Part shown: in pieces, positions 13,086 to 25,429 of the stretch | How the letters are laid out: the number at the start of each line of letters is the position of its first letter | How positions within the stretch are numbered: position 1 is the stretch's first letter | From: Onthophagus taurus | Lineage: Eukaryota > Arthropoda > Insecta > Coleoptera > Scarabaeidae | Direction of reading: 5' to 3' | Length of the DNA stretch: 64,000 bases | Assembly: GCF_036711975.1 (NCBI RefSeq) | Contig: NC_091972.1 | Span: 6,763,001 to 6,827,000 of the forward strand | The notes under the pieces: model-generated | Seen by the model: only the letters and a program-made list of their open reading frames with translations | Databases searched by the model: none | Told to the model about the DNA's origin: nothing | Program-made: the position numbers and the translations under genes

Positions 13086-13710
13086 TTAACCCTAACTGCG
13101 CTAAGCGGGTCAAATTGTGCCAACTCGAAATAATTCAACTCACTTAACATGAAAGTTGAGAAAAAATATAGTTTAGAAGATGATGATTGGAAGCAGATAA
13201 GCAATGCCCAATCGAATTCACCTCCTCCAAGATTTCCAATTGATGTCGCTCCTGATTCAACGTTTCGTTTGGTGATGATATTTCTAACTACAAATACACT
13301 AAATCATAAACTGGAGAATATTGAGGCTGGAAGGAAGAATAGAAAAAATATACCAAAATTTATTCAAACAATAAAATGAAGAGGAGTGAAGTAAGAGCTG
13401 TTCAACGTAGAAAAGTAATGTTAATGATGTGGCAAGATAATAGAGACATTTGTTTGTTATCTATAGTCCACAACACAAGAGGGCAATAAGTGAGGGCAAT
13501 AAGAAATAAAACAGATAAAGATGGTAATATTATAACGAAACCCAAGGTGGTGAAGACTACAACAAAAGATGTGAAAAAATATCATAAAAAATTATTCTTT
13601 CATTTGCTAGACTACAATATTTGGGACGTATCTGTGTTGCATAAAAAAATTAAGGAGAAAAATCTGAGCTTAGATTTCAGAATCAAATTAATAGAATGAC
13701 TTATACTACC
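13086..13710 (+). mobile_element. piggyBac-like DNA transposon relic
   Basis: The left end is TTAA (13086-13089) followed by CCCTAACTGCGCTAAGCGGG, the form of piggyBac-like termini inserted at TTAA. Downstream, frames at about 13,375-13,699 give MMWQDNRDICLLSIVHNT and then YHKKLFFHLLDYNIWDVSVL, matching the late transposase segments 'kW.DkR.V..lSt.h' and 'kYYkkiFfHLLD.a.wNsy.ly'. The middle of the transposase is missing, the reading frame is interrupted between the two motifs, and I cannot find the right terminus. It is a dead, internally deleted copy. Confidence 0.8.
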
Positions 13711-13962
13711 ATAGTTATCTTCAGTTAAATTTTACATTTGCTGAAAGATTTAAATCCAAGACAGCTTGATACTTATAACTTTCAGTTGCCTACATTCCAC
13801 AAAGATTCAAAGCGTAACATGCTTATAGAAGAAAACGACATTGAACTCTTCTTTATTTAACTGTTCTTATATTTTCTATTGATTACTCTTTTTATCAAAC
13901 ACAATGTAAAGTACTATAAGAACTAGTTATTCAAAATGGTCATCAACAATTATGACACTGTA

Positions 13963-14533
13963 CAGGGTGATTTATTAGCTCACCATCAAACTTTGATATG
14001 ATAGCTAATCCAATTACAAAAAAAAATTTTAATGAACATATTTATGTCCTATTTCAATTATTTACGAAATTATTATAACACTTTAAAGTTTTCTGCAGCG
14101 AATTTATTAATAGTCAGTAAAATCAAACATTCAACAAAAACAAAGTTGTCATTGTAATATGTCTGTTTGCTGTAAGGTTTAATTATTACATACAAGAAGA
14201 AACTCAAAATGTATGCTTATAGCACTGAAGAGTATGCTGATATAATTTTCGTGTCTGGTTTTTGCAATGGAAATGCTCCACAATCAGCCCGAGAATATCA
14301 AGAAAGATTTCCACAGCGTCATTTGCCATATTATTCAGTTTTTAGCGATTCTTTCAGAAGATTTCGAAAAACAGGCAATTCTGCTCCAGCAAAAACTATT
14401 CGACCGCAACTAACTTTAAAGTGTTATAATTTCGCAAATAATTGAAATAGGAAATATGTTCATTAACTTTTTTTTTGGTAATTGGATTAGCTATAATATG
14501 TCAAACTTTGATGGTGAGCTAATAAATCACCTG
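13963..14533 (+). mobile_element. 571-bp mini-transposon with ~120-bp inverted ends, TA-flanked
   Basis: The ends are CAGGGTGATTTATTAGCTCA... and its inverse ...AATAAATCACCTG, flanked on both sides by TA (13961-13962 and 14534-14535), the Tc1/mariner target duplication. The terminal inverted repeats are long: 13963-14088 against 14414-14533, close to identical apart from small indels. The 325-bp centre holds a single open frame (14209-14445) with a DUF4817-type helix-turn-helix domain. A catalytic DDE/D region is absent, so the element is non-autonomous. Confidence 0.88.
14209..14445 (+). CDS. DUF4817-type helix-turn-helix protein inside mini-transposon
   Basis: A 78-residue uninterrupted frame starts at a true ATG with context CAAAATG. 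Residues 1-58 follow the DUF4817 pattern found at the N terminus of many insect Tc1/mariner-related transposases: an initial YSTEEYADIIFVSGFCNGNA helix, then AREYQERFPQRHLPYYSVFS and a recognition-helix-like SFRRFRKTGN. The last ~10 residues are encoded by the right terminal repeat, so the frame ends inside the element's own end. The protein would be a DNA-binding domain without a nuclease. Whether it is expressed is unknown. An intact frame in a short non-autonomous element is unusual, though a 78-codon frame can survive by chance if the insertion is young. Confidence 0.7.
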   Translation: MYAYSTEEYADIIFVSGFCNGNAPQSAREYQERFPQRHLPYYSVFSDSFRRFRKTGNSAPAKTIRPQLTLKCYNFANN

Positions 14534-14709
14534 TATTTAGCAGTTTTTGATTCTTTTTGTATTTACAAACTAGTTGTAAATAACCTTTTCGTTTTTGTTG
14601 ACCTGGTTTGGGAATTTTTCTTCTTTTTATTGTTGTATTTATGAGAGCAGAAATAAAAAAAAGGCGTATCTCAAGAATGAGATATCGTGATAAAAATTTT
14701 AGCAAATTT

Positions 14710-14795
14710 AGGGCCGGTTATACAATATACAGATAAATCTACCTGATAACTATCCGGGCGATAAACTTATCTGGAGGATAAAGATATTCGCTGTT
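14710..14795. repeat. Cluster of GATAA words
   Basis: Within about 65 bases there are CAGATAAAT, CTGATAACT, GCGATAAAC, its inverse TTATCTGG, and GGATAAAG. It is either a GATA-factor cluster or the end of an unidentified transposon, since GGGCCGGTTATACAATAT at 14,711 looks like a terminus. I could not find a partner end. The following 14,800-15,380 is AT-rich with nothing recognisable. Confidence 0.35.
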
Positions 14796-15389
14796 GTACA
14801 AACTGTTTTTGTCGGTAGGATTGCTATCGGCGAAATAAGAGTCGGTTGGTAATATTTTTTCTAGTAATTTGTGTCATAGGTTGGTAACGCTAATGTCTTT
14901 CTTTGAAATTTGAACTATGATTTTGACAATGATAACAACTGTTTAGTATTTATTGTTATAAAATATTTGGTTTCTTTTAAATTATGTATATATAACACAC
15001 CAAATGATACATCAAATTCAAATTTCTTTTCCCAAAAAACCTAGAAGCAAGATATTTCTACAAGCTATGTAAAAAATAAGAGATAAATAAAATGACAGAA
15101 ACAAAAATAAAAGAACTTTTCGAACTCTTCAAGAATTATCAATTTGCATTAAACAAATTTAAAATTTCCAACTTAATCTACTCTATTATTAATTGATAAA
15201 ATCCATATACTCTTCAATATTTTCTCACCACAATATTTATTAAAAGTATCTATTCTACTTTTCCTGGAAATTTTCGGAGATGGTTTAAAAAAAAAAGAAA
15301 AAACACAATGTTGAGTTACATCACTTTCATCACACGTCCACGTCCACCCCCTAACGTAATCAAACATCCAAGGCACACAACCGTATCGT

Positions 15390-17010
15390 CATAAAGCGGC
15401 TATTAGGAGAGCCCCGCGGTCCTCTGTTTGTTTTCGTAACGGCGCCCGCGGGAATTTGTGTATACCGGGAACGATACACAAACCAGAGAACGCGGCCATC
15501 AATCCGACGAAGGCCTCTCGGTATAGTTTAGAAGAGTAAACATTGTATACCATTTGGATTTGGATTCGGGGGCGTCATCGCAAGTTTCGGTTTAAAATAA
15601 ACTAAAACCGACGACGACGCTGCGTAGGTGACGTTTCGTAAACACTCCTTATGTTGTTGATGTTTCGGGACCAATAAGTGCCATGAAAAAGGCAACCAAA
15701 GGCGGCCATATTACAACCGATTATGGTCGACACGTGTGTTATTATTGTAGACTGAAATGATTAAATTAAATAAATCCCAGGAAAAAATTAATTTCTAATT
15801 TTTTTTTTTCAAAGTATTTTAAAATAAAGATAAATTGTTTGGGGTAAAGTAAAAGTAAACTTGATTTATATTATCCATTGGACCACACACATAGTCGTTC
15901 GGTTACATAGGCAAAAAATGATGTATTAAGACTATGTTAGCAAACTGCCAGAGAGTTGGGGTTTAAACAAAAAAAAAAGTTACTCGGTTGGTAAAAGAGA
16001 GTTAAGGGACAGTTTCCGATTGCCTCGTCCTAAGTAACCGTTTGCATTATTTATTGGGGATAAATTTTCGTGAAACGGCGCAGTGTGTGGCTTCGTTAGG
16101 CCGCGACCACGATACTCTTTTATACGAATTTCTCGTTTCGTAACGGACCGCGAACTGATGGGCGCCAGATTACGCCGATTTATCGCCCTCAATCGCGGTA
16201 TGTATTTTTATGTCCGAGGTAAATATTTGAAGAAGGGGCGTGGTTCGACGTAAATTAAGTTTGAATTATAAAAACAAACTTTCCGACGAAAGTATTTCGT
16301 TACGAAACACATTTTTTCCTTTTCATCCTGATGAAAGAAAGAAGTGATGATGATTTAAGTCCGAACTGAAATTGGGATCCTTTTACTATTTAGGGGTGGT
16401 CTTTAGCCCACCCACAATTTTAACCTTCCATGTCACAATACACTTGAAAAAAATACTTAACTTTGTTCTTCACACTTAACTTAATAACAGTTTGTTAATT
16501 GTAAACAGTTGTAAGTAAAAGTATAAGTAAAATTAAAATTTTTGTCTTATGGTGTGTGATTTATTAGATTTGGTTTGGGGATATCTTGTTTTTAGTTAAA
16601 GGATAGAGAACATCTTAATAAGTTCCTTGGTAGTTTGGTGTAAAGTTGGTAATAATTTCGCAAGCTGTTGCCGGGTTTCTCGTTCGTTGTAAAAGGAGAG
16701 ATGAAATAGCGTCCGCCGTCGACGGTGGTGGCGTCTGCGTCTGTGGGGGCCGTCGCGCGCCGTATTGTGGTGCGGTTATCGCGGGGCCCGTGAATAAGTG
16801 CCACTTCCCGGGGCATTGTTTCGGATGTTCGGATGCCGAGCGAGCTTCCGCCCCCGCTTCCGGCCGGCCCATGCATCATAGCGCGCCCTCTGGAGCGGCC
16901 GGCGGCGCAGCTGTTATCAAACTTTATTGCACCTTAATATAGTGACGGCGACAATTGCCGGAGGAACGAACGCCTTCTGGTGCTCACTTCTAGAAACTGT
17001 CGCACACTTC
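15390..17010. other. Series of GC-richer islands, no gene
   Basis: Islands at about 15,390-15,560, 16,000-16,200 and 16,640-17,010 are separated by AT-rich DNA. The last contains overlapping 85-98 codon frames on both strands, which argues for composition rather than coding. No RNA gene or mobile element was recognised. Confidence 0.3.
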
Positions 17011-17019
17011 CTGAGGAAA

Positions 17020-18980
17020 TTGCGATCCGGATTCTTTTCTTTTTTTATTTTTTCGACAATCATATATCAAGAAAGACGACGTTTGTATTAGAAGTTTATA
17101 TCACTTTTTTTGTCTTTTTCGTCGTTCTAATAAGAAGAGTTCAAAACTCAACCTAAAATAGAACATTTTTCTTTTCTTTTGTGAAGATATTGGAACCTTG
17201 CTATAACTCAACGAGGGTTAACGTTTTATGGGCGACGCCACTGGCATAAGAATTCGTATCAACAACCAATAAATATATCACTTTTTTCGTCGACTCGTTC
17301 AACGAAAACCTTTTCTCCTCAGAGAGACACCGTTGAATTATAGTGAAATAATTAAAAAACGACCATGAAAAGGGTGGTTGAGCCGATTCGAATTGGGACA
17401 CAACGAATGGGGCGCGATCATTAATCAACTTCCACGTACCAAAAAGAAAAAAAAGTAATTAAGCCATTCATTCCATCCGGGCGCGTGGCTGCGGAGCAGC
17501 TGTGACCCGCTTATATTAAGGTTACTAACGCGTATAATCCCGCGAAATAACAGCAGAAAGGGTCGAGAGAGAAGAGGGCCACATCTGTATGTGTTCGGTC
17601 CACGGATTGAAATGTAGATCTGCATAATGCCTGGGTTATAATACCCACAAACAATGAATAATTTTAGATTCAGGTTAATTTTAACTAGAGAAATGTCGAA
17701 GGTTTCTAGTAAAGATCCATTAAACATCACAACGTTAAGAGACACTAATCAAGAAATATCTAACACGGATCGAGTAAATGTACATATCTATCCGTGGTTA
17801 TCGCCATCCATCCTTATCAAACCATTCAAAACCGGTGATCTACGCCGACTCCGAGTATCCCTTTAAACCTAATTATACCGAACGGACACTTCTGGCCATA
17901 GATTACGATATACGACCATCTCAATTAGTCGCGACGTCCTCTCGCGGTCTATCCCATATTAATTTATGATCGCGTAAGAAAAAATTCTCCATGACATCCT
18001 CTCTAATCAAGCTCTAAACATCACCGACGTTACTATCTCGTCGAATTCTGTGTTCTCTAAATTCTGATTAACGGCGTCCGGTTTGACGGCGATCACTTAA
18101 GGGTGCGGTCGAGATAAGGGTGGCGGCGCTAGAAACGCGGCTCGAAAGGTATAAATTCCGGGACATATTGCGAGCTCGCGCTGAACACGTGATGATTTAT
18201 CGCCGTAGATGGCGGTGTGGATCGCGACCGTGGTCCAATGGACGCCAGATGATGTGTTCGATGGCAATTTGCCATCGGAGGTGATTCATATTGGTGCGAC
18301 GTGGTGGCGGCGGCACCAGCAACGATAACGGTGACAGCCAACTTCCCGACGACTAGATTCGTATCATTGACAATAACGTGAACGTTTTAGTAAATGCAAA
18401 AGAAATTTCAAACATAATCCTTATACCCTTTTCTCTTCTTAAATTTTTAATCCTTTTTTATGACATTTCACTTTGTTGCCGAAGGCAAAATTTTTTTTCG
18501 AAATCCAGTTTCAACTCAACTCAATAATTTTCAAAAAGTTTTAATTAGTAACCGTGTGCGTTCGAGCCCTTTCCATCTAAAATAATAATTATATCCATGG
18601 CTGGGTCGCATCGTCTTGGGCCCCCCCAATAAAGCCTTTTTCGAAGCATGGTAGGCGTGGTAAGACCTCGCGCTAACCCGTGATTATGAGAACGGGGCGC
18701 ATTAATTCGGAACCAAGCGGGCCCCCTTTTACCCGGTTACCAGATTTTATTCCACCTACTTCTTAACTTGGATGGTGATGCGGTTTTTTCTTCAACCAAA
18801 AGTCGTAGTTATAATAACAGGTTCGAGGGCACCCGAAAAACCTATCGGGTAACGTTCCACCGGCGGCGGCGCGAACCAATGGAACCCCGGTAATATCTTT
18901 AATAATCTCTCCCTCTTTTTGGTGTGGCCACCGTCGCGCATAAATTACGGTTTACGATCACAAATTTAATGCTTTTCATA
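17020..18980. other. Intergenic DNA with GC-richer islands
   Basis: Islands lie at about 17,210-17,430 (with TTTATGG at 17225-17231), 17,560-18,350 and 18,540-18,980 (with CATTAATTC and CATAAATTACG words). All frames are short and domain-free. No splice-linked exons were recognised. Candidate regulatory DNA by inference. Confidence 0.3.
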
Positions 18981-19249
18981 ATGAAGGATCCCAACTTCGT
19001 AATCTTCTCTTTTAAATTCCTCTTCAAAAAAAAAGAAACAATAACAAAAGGAATAAAAGTAAAGTATTAAAAACTAGTTTTATTTCAAAAATAAATGTTA
19101 AGTGGAAGAAAAGGCAAAGATAATTGTATTTTCTATAAAAGAAGACATATTGTGAGTTAGTGTCATGTCAACAAGTTTTAAAACGAAATTTAGAAAAGCT
19201 ATCCATAAATTCTTCATTTATTCCACTTTTTTTTTAACTAAAACTAGAA

Positions 19250-20190
19250 TTAACACTTGTTACAACTTTCTTCAGAAAAAAGTTTCGAAGTTCACTTCTA
19301 ATACCTACAGCATTCAACAGTAGCTTGCTTCCTATGTGGATGATAGGACGCAGTCGATTCTTGAGCCTTTGCTTTTCAATAGTTATATTAATGACATATT
19401 TAAGTGTTTTAAACACGCTAACTATTTAATGTATGCAGATGGTCTAAAGATCTTCTGCCGTGTGTCTAATCCTAGAGACTGTTCTACTCTTCAGTGAGAT
19501 CTATGTGAATTTGCTCAATATTGTTTGACGAACTTCATCACCATAAATTATAGCAAATGCTTCACAATTACTTTTACAAAAAATCCTGCTCCTATACGCT
19601 TTGACTACATCATAAGAGGGAAGTTGTTGAAAAGGTACTTCCATAAGGGATTTGGGCGTGAGCAAGCAAGTAATTTTATTTTCGCTTTGGTGGTTTCCAA
19701 GGCTTTTCGTATGCTTGGATTCGTCATGAGATCAGCTACTGATTTTGACGACACTAATTCATTAATGAATCTCTATTATACGTATGTATTTAGCATTTTG
19801 AATTACAGCACTGTTGTATGGAATTGATTGTAATGATTGCATTGTAATGATCCACAATATGATATATTCGTGGAATGACTAGAGCGTGTCCAAAAGAGAT
19901 TCCTTCGTTTTTTATACTGGAAATCTCATACTACCTATGTTGACAACGCCTCGGCATGCCAATCTTTCTGTAATATTAATTCATTAATACTTAGTTCTTG
20001 TCCTATTACTGAAATATTGTTTTTTTACTTTTTCTTCTGTTCTTTTTCTCAAACTACTTACGCAATTAAAGATACTGATTTAAGTTTTTTGTGTCCTTTT
20101 TTTCTTTCTTATTGTATTTTTGTTGTGGCACAGCTTGAATTGGGTTGGGTTGGGTTGTGCTGTGTCTCATGAAAGTAAAATAAATAAATA
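19250..20190 (+). mobile_element. LINE fragment, 3' part of reverse transcriptase, CR1/Jockey-like
   Basis: Frame pieces read FNSYINDIFKCFKHANYLMYADGLKIF (around the RT active-site block; the usual YADD is YADG here), then CLTNFITINYSKCFTITFTK (19530-19590) and NLYYTYVFSILNYSTVVWN ending at 19,827. These correspond to the palm and thumb of insect non-LTR retrotransposons. Stops and frame shifts separate the pieces, so it is dead. The 3' end is an A-rich AAATAAATAAATA tail at 20,175-20,190. The copy is 5' truncated, as is usual for LINEs. Confidence 0.82.
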
Positions 20191-20199
20191 CATTTATTA

Positions 20200-20990
20200 T
20201 CAATTTTCTCATTTATAGCTTAAATTGACTTGATTAATCTTGGTCACAGTCTTCCTAGTTGCCTTGATTGGTCCAAATACTTCCTAGGTATTAGATAGCT
20301 TAGTAAAATTTCATTTTGTGCTATGATGTGCTATATGTATGCATAGTTGAGAGATTGCGCTGAGAAGAATACCATGCACCATGATATTAACCTTTAGAGG
20401 ACCGGGACCACCACTTAAGTTGGTCTGTTATATGGTATGTTATAAGTACTTTGTATATGATAAATACATCATATGAACTACATTTTGTGTCGATTTTCTT
20501 CAGACAATATGTTACCTAAAACCCCGGCGCGCTAAAGATTAAGTGAGGAATAACATGTCTCATCTAGGCTAGTTCATTAGTTGTAGAATGATTTTTCCTG
20601 AAACAAAGTTTTCCAAACACTTTTTATAAAGACAGAAATAGATTGGACGATAGTGGTTTGCAATGAACACTAACGTTTCTTCTGGGAAATGTTGGTTGAC
20701 TACTTGTACTCTGTCAATCTGGGCAATGTTGGTGTATGAAACTAGTTAAATTGTTGCACTCACTTACCACGTGAGTAAATTTTGGATAGAAATTTTTCAA
20801 ATGATCCAAAATAACACAGTCTTATCCTAACCAGAGAATATTTGTGTTCCACCCACATTTAATGTCGAAATTACTTCATGTTTCTGTATCATTTTCCTAA
20901 AAAGTCCTATTGGGGTTGAAGTTGATTATTATCTGCAGTGTCCAACACCTAAAAAAGATACTAATCCCAGTGAATTGTGGATTACTAGGT
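20200..20990. other. AT-rich spacer, nothing recognised
   Basis: I see no gene, RNA or element signature in this stretch. Confidence 0.45.
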
Positions 20991-20992
20991 TT

Positions 20993-21068
20993 TTAATATC
21001 CGGCGAAAGCCGAATTTTAAGAAATGGCCGAATACCAGATAGTTGCCGGATATCCGTTCCATCACTAG
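20993..21068. mobile_element. hAT transposon end fragment
   Basis: The segment closes with CCGGATATCCGTTCCATCACTA, the inverse of the terminus CAGTGATGGAACGGATATCC known from ZBED-type hAT elements. An internal inverted repeat pairs ATATCCGGC (about 20,996) with GCCGGATAT (about 21,045). Only the subterminal end remains; no coding part or opposite end was found. Confidence 0.55.
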
Positions 21069-21069
21069 T

Positions 21070-22900
21070 ACATAGTCATTGCAATAAATAATGTAAAATC
21101 TTTGTGTTCTAGTTCTTGCATTTATGTATCAACAAACCACACGTTCTTTGTTCAATGATTTAATTTCTGAAATTCTGTCGGGTAGTTGATTTTTTGACAA
21201 AAAATAGTTGCGTCAATACTAAAACAAAATGTTCCATCTAAAAACCAACCTAAATCATCACCATTTCGGACGATAAGGATTATTAGCTTTATAAGAAAGA
21301 TTTAAGCCGATATCTTGTTGGAGAGTGGTTAAGGGTGTACTTAAACTGTTGTGTCGGCGTTGATAAACTCCGAGAAAAGAATTTATTTTGAAAATGAATT
21401 TAGAAATTTTTGAAAGGAATTGTAAACGCAATATTATCGGTTAAGTAGTAGAAAGAGAATTTCCCTGGAGGTGTAATCAAATTGAGATATAAACAGAGAG
21501 AAGCCATGAAAGGGCGTCGAATAAACAATTTCGAAAATTACGCCGGCTCCGTCGTAAAGTTAATTATTTTATAGTCACGTTATTAACGGTGTAAATTTCG
21601 CACAGCAGCATAGAGCCGAGCCACGTTGCTTCCTGCTACAACAACAACCCCGTAACAAAGTCTACGAACCTCGGCGCCGACGAAGTAATACACACCCTTA
21701 TTTTGTGTAATCTCTCTCTCTCGTTTAATCCTTTTATTTTCATTGTTACAATATAAACACAACATTAATCGTATAATTCGAATGGAATAATAAAAGTTAA
21801 AAATCTTTTAAAAGAATTTTAATGGATGTAAAGAAATTCAAAGAAAAAATTGATAAAATGGTTCTTCATCACGATAGCGAGTAATTTAATTTGTCCGACA
21901 GCCATCAATACGGCATGGTCCTAATTAAAATTCGCTTTTTATATTTTTCGTAACCGGTTACCGATCGTAAAGAGACGAGCACCCGGTGAAGATACTTAAT
22001 ACTTATACAGAACTCGACCAGTTTTGATGCAATTATGCCCCTGTCGTACACATAATGTAAGTAATTGTCACGATACACGCCATAAGATACAACTTTTTAA
22101 AAAATCAATTAAGAGATCTCTTTACAAAATCTCTTTTATAATTAATACAGTTTTTTTTAAATTTTTTTATACTCATCCACTCGAATCTAAACAGCCGGTT
22201 AATAATTTAATCCGAGGGCTGCTGTGTTATTAGCCGTTTTCGCTGTGCACAAGAGAAGGCGGCAAAGGGAAATGAGGGGGCAGCACTTAACTTGTAACTA
22301 ATTAAAACTAGCGAAAGGGTATATACACCTGAGGGGCGCTACCCCGCCGCGAGCACCTCGATTTATGGTGCAATTAGCACCCCGACTCGCAATTTATATA
22401 TGCAATAAGCGACGAGGTTCTTGCGACTGGTCTTCATCAACGCAAAATCTACATTTTTTTTATAAAATACTACTAACACCATTTTTCTTAATCAAATTTT
22501 AAGAAATCGTTGAGTTCAAAAGTATTATTCAAGGTTTAAAAGTAACTAAATATGCTTTAGAGGCATCGATACTTTCGATAACCTTTTATATGGCTGTTAC
22601 CGCAGCCATTTGGCAGTTATCGTACCTTCAATTAATATCGCACCGATTATCGATCGCGAAAGAGCGATTTTCAGTTCCACAAATGCAGTAATTTTGCTTA
22701 TTGACGTACTCATCCAAATGAAAGCGGGCAATTTTAAATCACACTTTGTATTTTTTCTATGTTTTCACACTCGACGACCAACATTGCCAATACTGCAATT
22801 ACAAACACTACCAATTATCTCGAACTTTTCAATCTAATTTTTGATTGTTATAAAACTTGCACCAGTTGTCTTCAGCTTGCATTCGGTGACAAATTTGCTT
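21070..22900. other. Intergenic DNA with GC-richer islands
   Basis: Islands at about 21,530-21,700 and 22,190-22,420 interrupt AT-rich sequence. The second carries TTTATGG (22362-22368) followed by TGCAATTAGCA, a paired Hox/homeodomain-like arrangement. Short frames lack domains. Regulatory role is inferred. Confidence 0.3.
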
Positions 22901-22979
22901 TAAACCGTAAAACGGGGTACTATTAGAATGAGACCATCCCTAGCGAGGAAATATGATAAATTGAATCACTGAATATCCA

Positions 22980-23485
22980 AGTAGTGAAATGTTTCATGCG
23001 AATTATGGCAATATCATATTGCTTCCTGTCTGGAGTAGTGCCTTGGGATGTGAGAAATTCCAAATTGCCTTCAGCAGAACCAATACACCATCATGTCATA
23101 CTTGGCCCATCAAGCAAAGTCTAGAAAGGGATAGAAACGTTGCAGAAAAAGACTTCTTCTGCGACTTATGGCAGCAACGAGCCTAAATTTTCTATTGCGA
23201 GGCATGTGCAATTGGGGTGTTATAATTTATGGAAGGTCTCGCTAGGTATTCCTCCGAGACAATATGAAGAACCAGCGATATATGGATGAGGTAGTAGAAC
23301 TCCATAGCCTTCCATTTCTTTAGTAGTTGGACATATATTGCAAAACGTTTTGCGGTCCAATTTGCAATCTCTTCATCTTTCGCCCATCGATCTTGTTTGG
23401 GACATTATGGGGAAGCAACTGAGAAACTTGCTACATCCTCCGCTACAAGCTATACAGCATGAATTAAAGGTTGACTACTAAAATA
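22980..23485 (+). mobile_element. Tc1/mariner transposase fragment
   Basis: The clearest remains are at 23,270-23,480: a piece like 'RYMDEVVELHSLPF' matching 'RYiDEiLephv.pf', then SPIDLVWDIMGKQLRNLLHP, matching the conserved 'SPDLNPIEHvWd.LgrqLR' block near the C terminus. Upstream at 23,120-23,210 another piece resembles the strand around the second catalytic Asp. Frames are broken repeatedly and no terminal repeats were found. Confidence 0.75.
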
Positions 23486-23489
23486 GAGT

Positions 23490-25420
23490 AGAATCCATTA
23501 ATAATAAAAGTTATGTAAAAAACATTTTAATAGTTAAAAGGTTCTGCCAAGTTTTATTAAAAGATTTCTACCTCGCGGTGTTACGATTCCCACGTCACTA
23601 AGTTTATATTAAGTATATTCCGTTTATAAAATAAATGATATTAATACAAAATTATTATAGACTTCCTTTATTATTACAATTAAAATTGTTTTGGCAAAAG
23701 AAGTATAATTTTAAAGCAAATTGAAAAGCACAAGGACGTCTATTCTTTATTTCTATTTAGATTCTTTGAAGATTTTATAATTGAAATGGTTTGTTTGATT
23801 ATTAGAATCTTTATTACAGTTTTAGAAGTAATAAAATACATAGATTCTGAAAATTTTAAAAATAGTCTGTACCAGAATAGAGCCATAATAAATTAGTATG
23901 GGATATTTCAGTGCCACAGTTAATAGCTTGACCTTCAATATGACCGCATATTTCTCCTTGGATAGTTGTCTTTGCAGTATTTTGTAGTGTGTTTATTATT
24001 TGTGAGGTCTGAACAATTGTGTTGATGCGACATGGTTGTTATAGAGACAATTATTCATTTATTTCCTGTCTGGGATAAATGTATACACACAGTGTTGAAC
24101 GTGGGATATATCAATAAAGACGAATGGAGTGAGCTAAAGAAAGGAAAATATCTATCGAAAATGTATACGTCTAACATACGAGCAAAATCATTTTCATTTT
24201 CCTTTGGATTTAACGTTTCCAAGATACAAAAGTCAATAACATTAAAAATGTTATGAACTGGATAGCAGAGCAAAATAGGTGTTCTGAAAACGGCATTCAA
24301 ACTTTGACTTATACTCCTGGTCTCTGGAGCTGTTCGAAGTGAACCTTGATTCCATTCTTGAATAGCTATATCAATCAATTAGCTTACATGCAAAGCCATT
24401 CGTCACGAAAGCATCAAGAAAAACTGTCAGCTTGAATTTTATACAGTCAAATTCTGGTTTGAAATGCTGCAACTGCCATCAATGATAGATCCTACCACAT
24501 AATTATCGAGAATTTTAGCTCATGAATACTCCGTCTAGCGAAGCTACAACGATTATTGGCAGAAATTACTTTCAATATATATTACACGAATACTCTTTCA
24601 AATAAAGTAATAATATAAATTATAAATTCTGGACAATATCTAATGTTTTTGTCTACGATGCTTTGGTCTTCTAATACCTGCTGCTAATCACAAACAGAAC
24701 AAAACTCAATGACTTTGTAATTGAATTAGCTCTATACGCTTAGAAAGATAAGAAACTGTAATATAGCTATATAACTACTAACTGCTCAGGTAGTTCAAGT
24801 ACCAGTTCTGGTTAACTACCTCGATCGATTGATAAAAAAATCTAATGCAACTAAATAGGTCTATTTCAAATAATGTCTACTAAAAGTTAGTTCAAGCCTA
24901 GAACAAGTTACTAGAACGACTAAACTATCTAGCAATGTACTATGGCTATCAGAAGAATAAATCATAAACTCGATAATTGATAATCATTGATATTTTAATG
25001 ATTTTTTAGACATATTAAAACTCTTGATTAGATTGGTCATAGAACACGTTTAGATTTCTGTTTAATCTGATAAATCTGTTCTAATTCGATCTTTCAAATT
25101 GTAGTCAAATTGTTATAACAGATCTCTTGTTATAAATTAAATACAACTCGGTAAGATGTGACATATGAAATTTGACATCCCCTCCTGTTTAGAGATTCTA
25201 GTAGAAATATAAAATAGAAACTAAAAATTCAATTGTTTGTCTCTCTATAAACTTTAAAAAAATTTGTTTTTAAATTTCAATACAATCAAAATTCCTTTCT
25301 ATCTATTAAAACCGTTAGCTTTTTTCTATTTTTCGATATAAACTCTAATTTTAGAGATATAAATTTTTGTAAATATTTTTCTTTCGAAGAAACCGAACTC
25401 TTCAATAACATTCGTTTTCT
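23490..25420. other. AT-rich spacer
   Basis: The sequence is strongly AT-rich. A 107-codon minus-strand frame (24055-24378) has no recognisable domain. Phrases like 'AGTTCAAG' and 'CTAGAAC' recur around 24,780-24,940 without clear periodicity. Nothing else is seen. Confidence 0.4.
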
Positions 25421-25429
25421 ATAGAACCC

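Noticed and set aside
24055-24378. 107-codon minus-strand frame
   Set aside because: No domain and unusual composition; no upstream or downstream exon.
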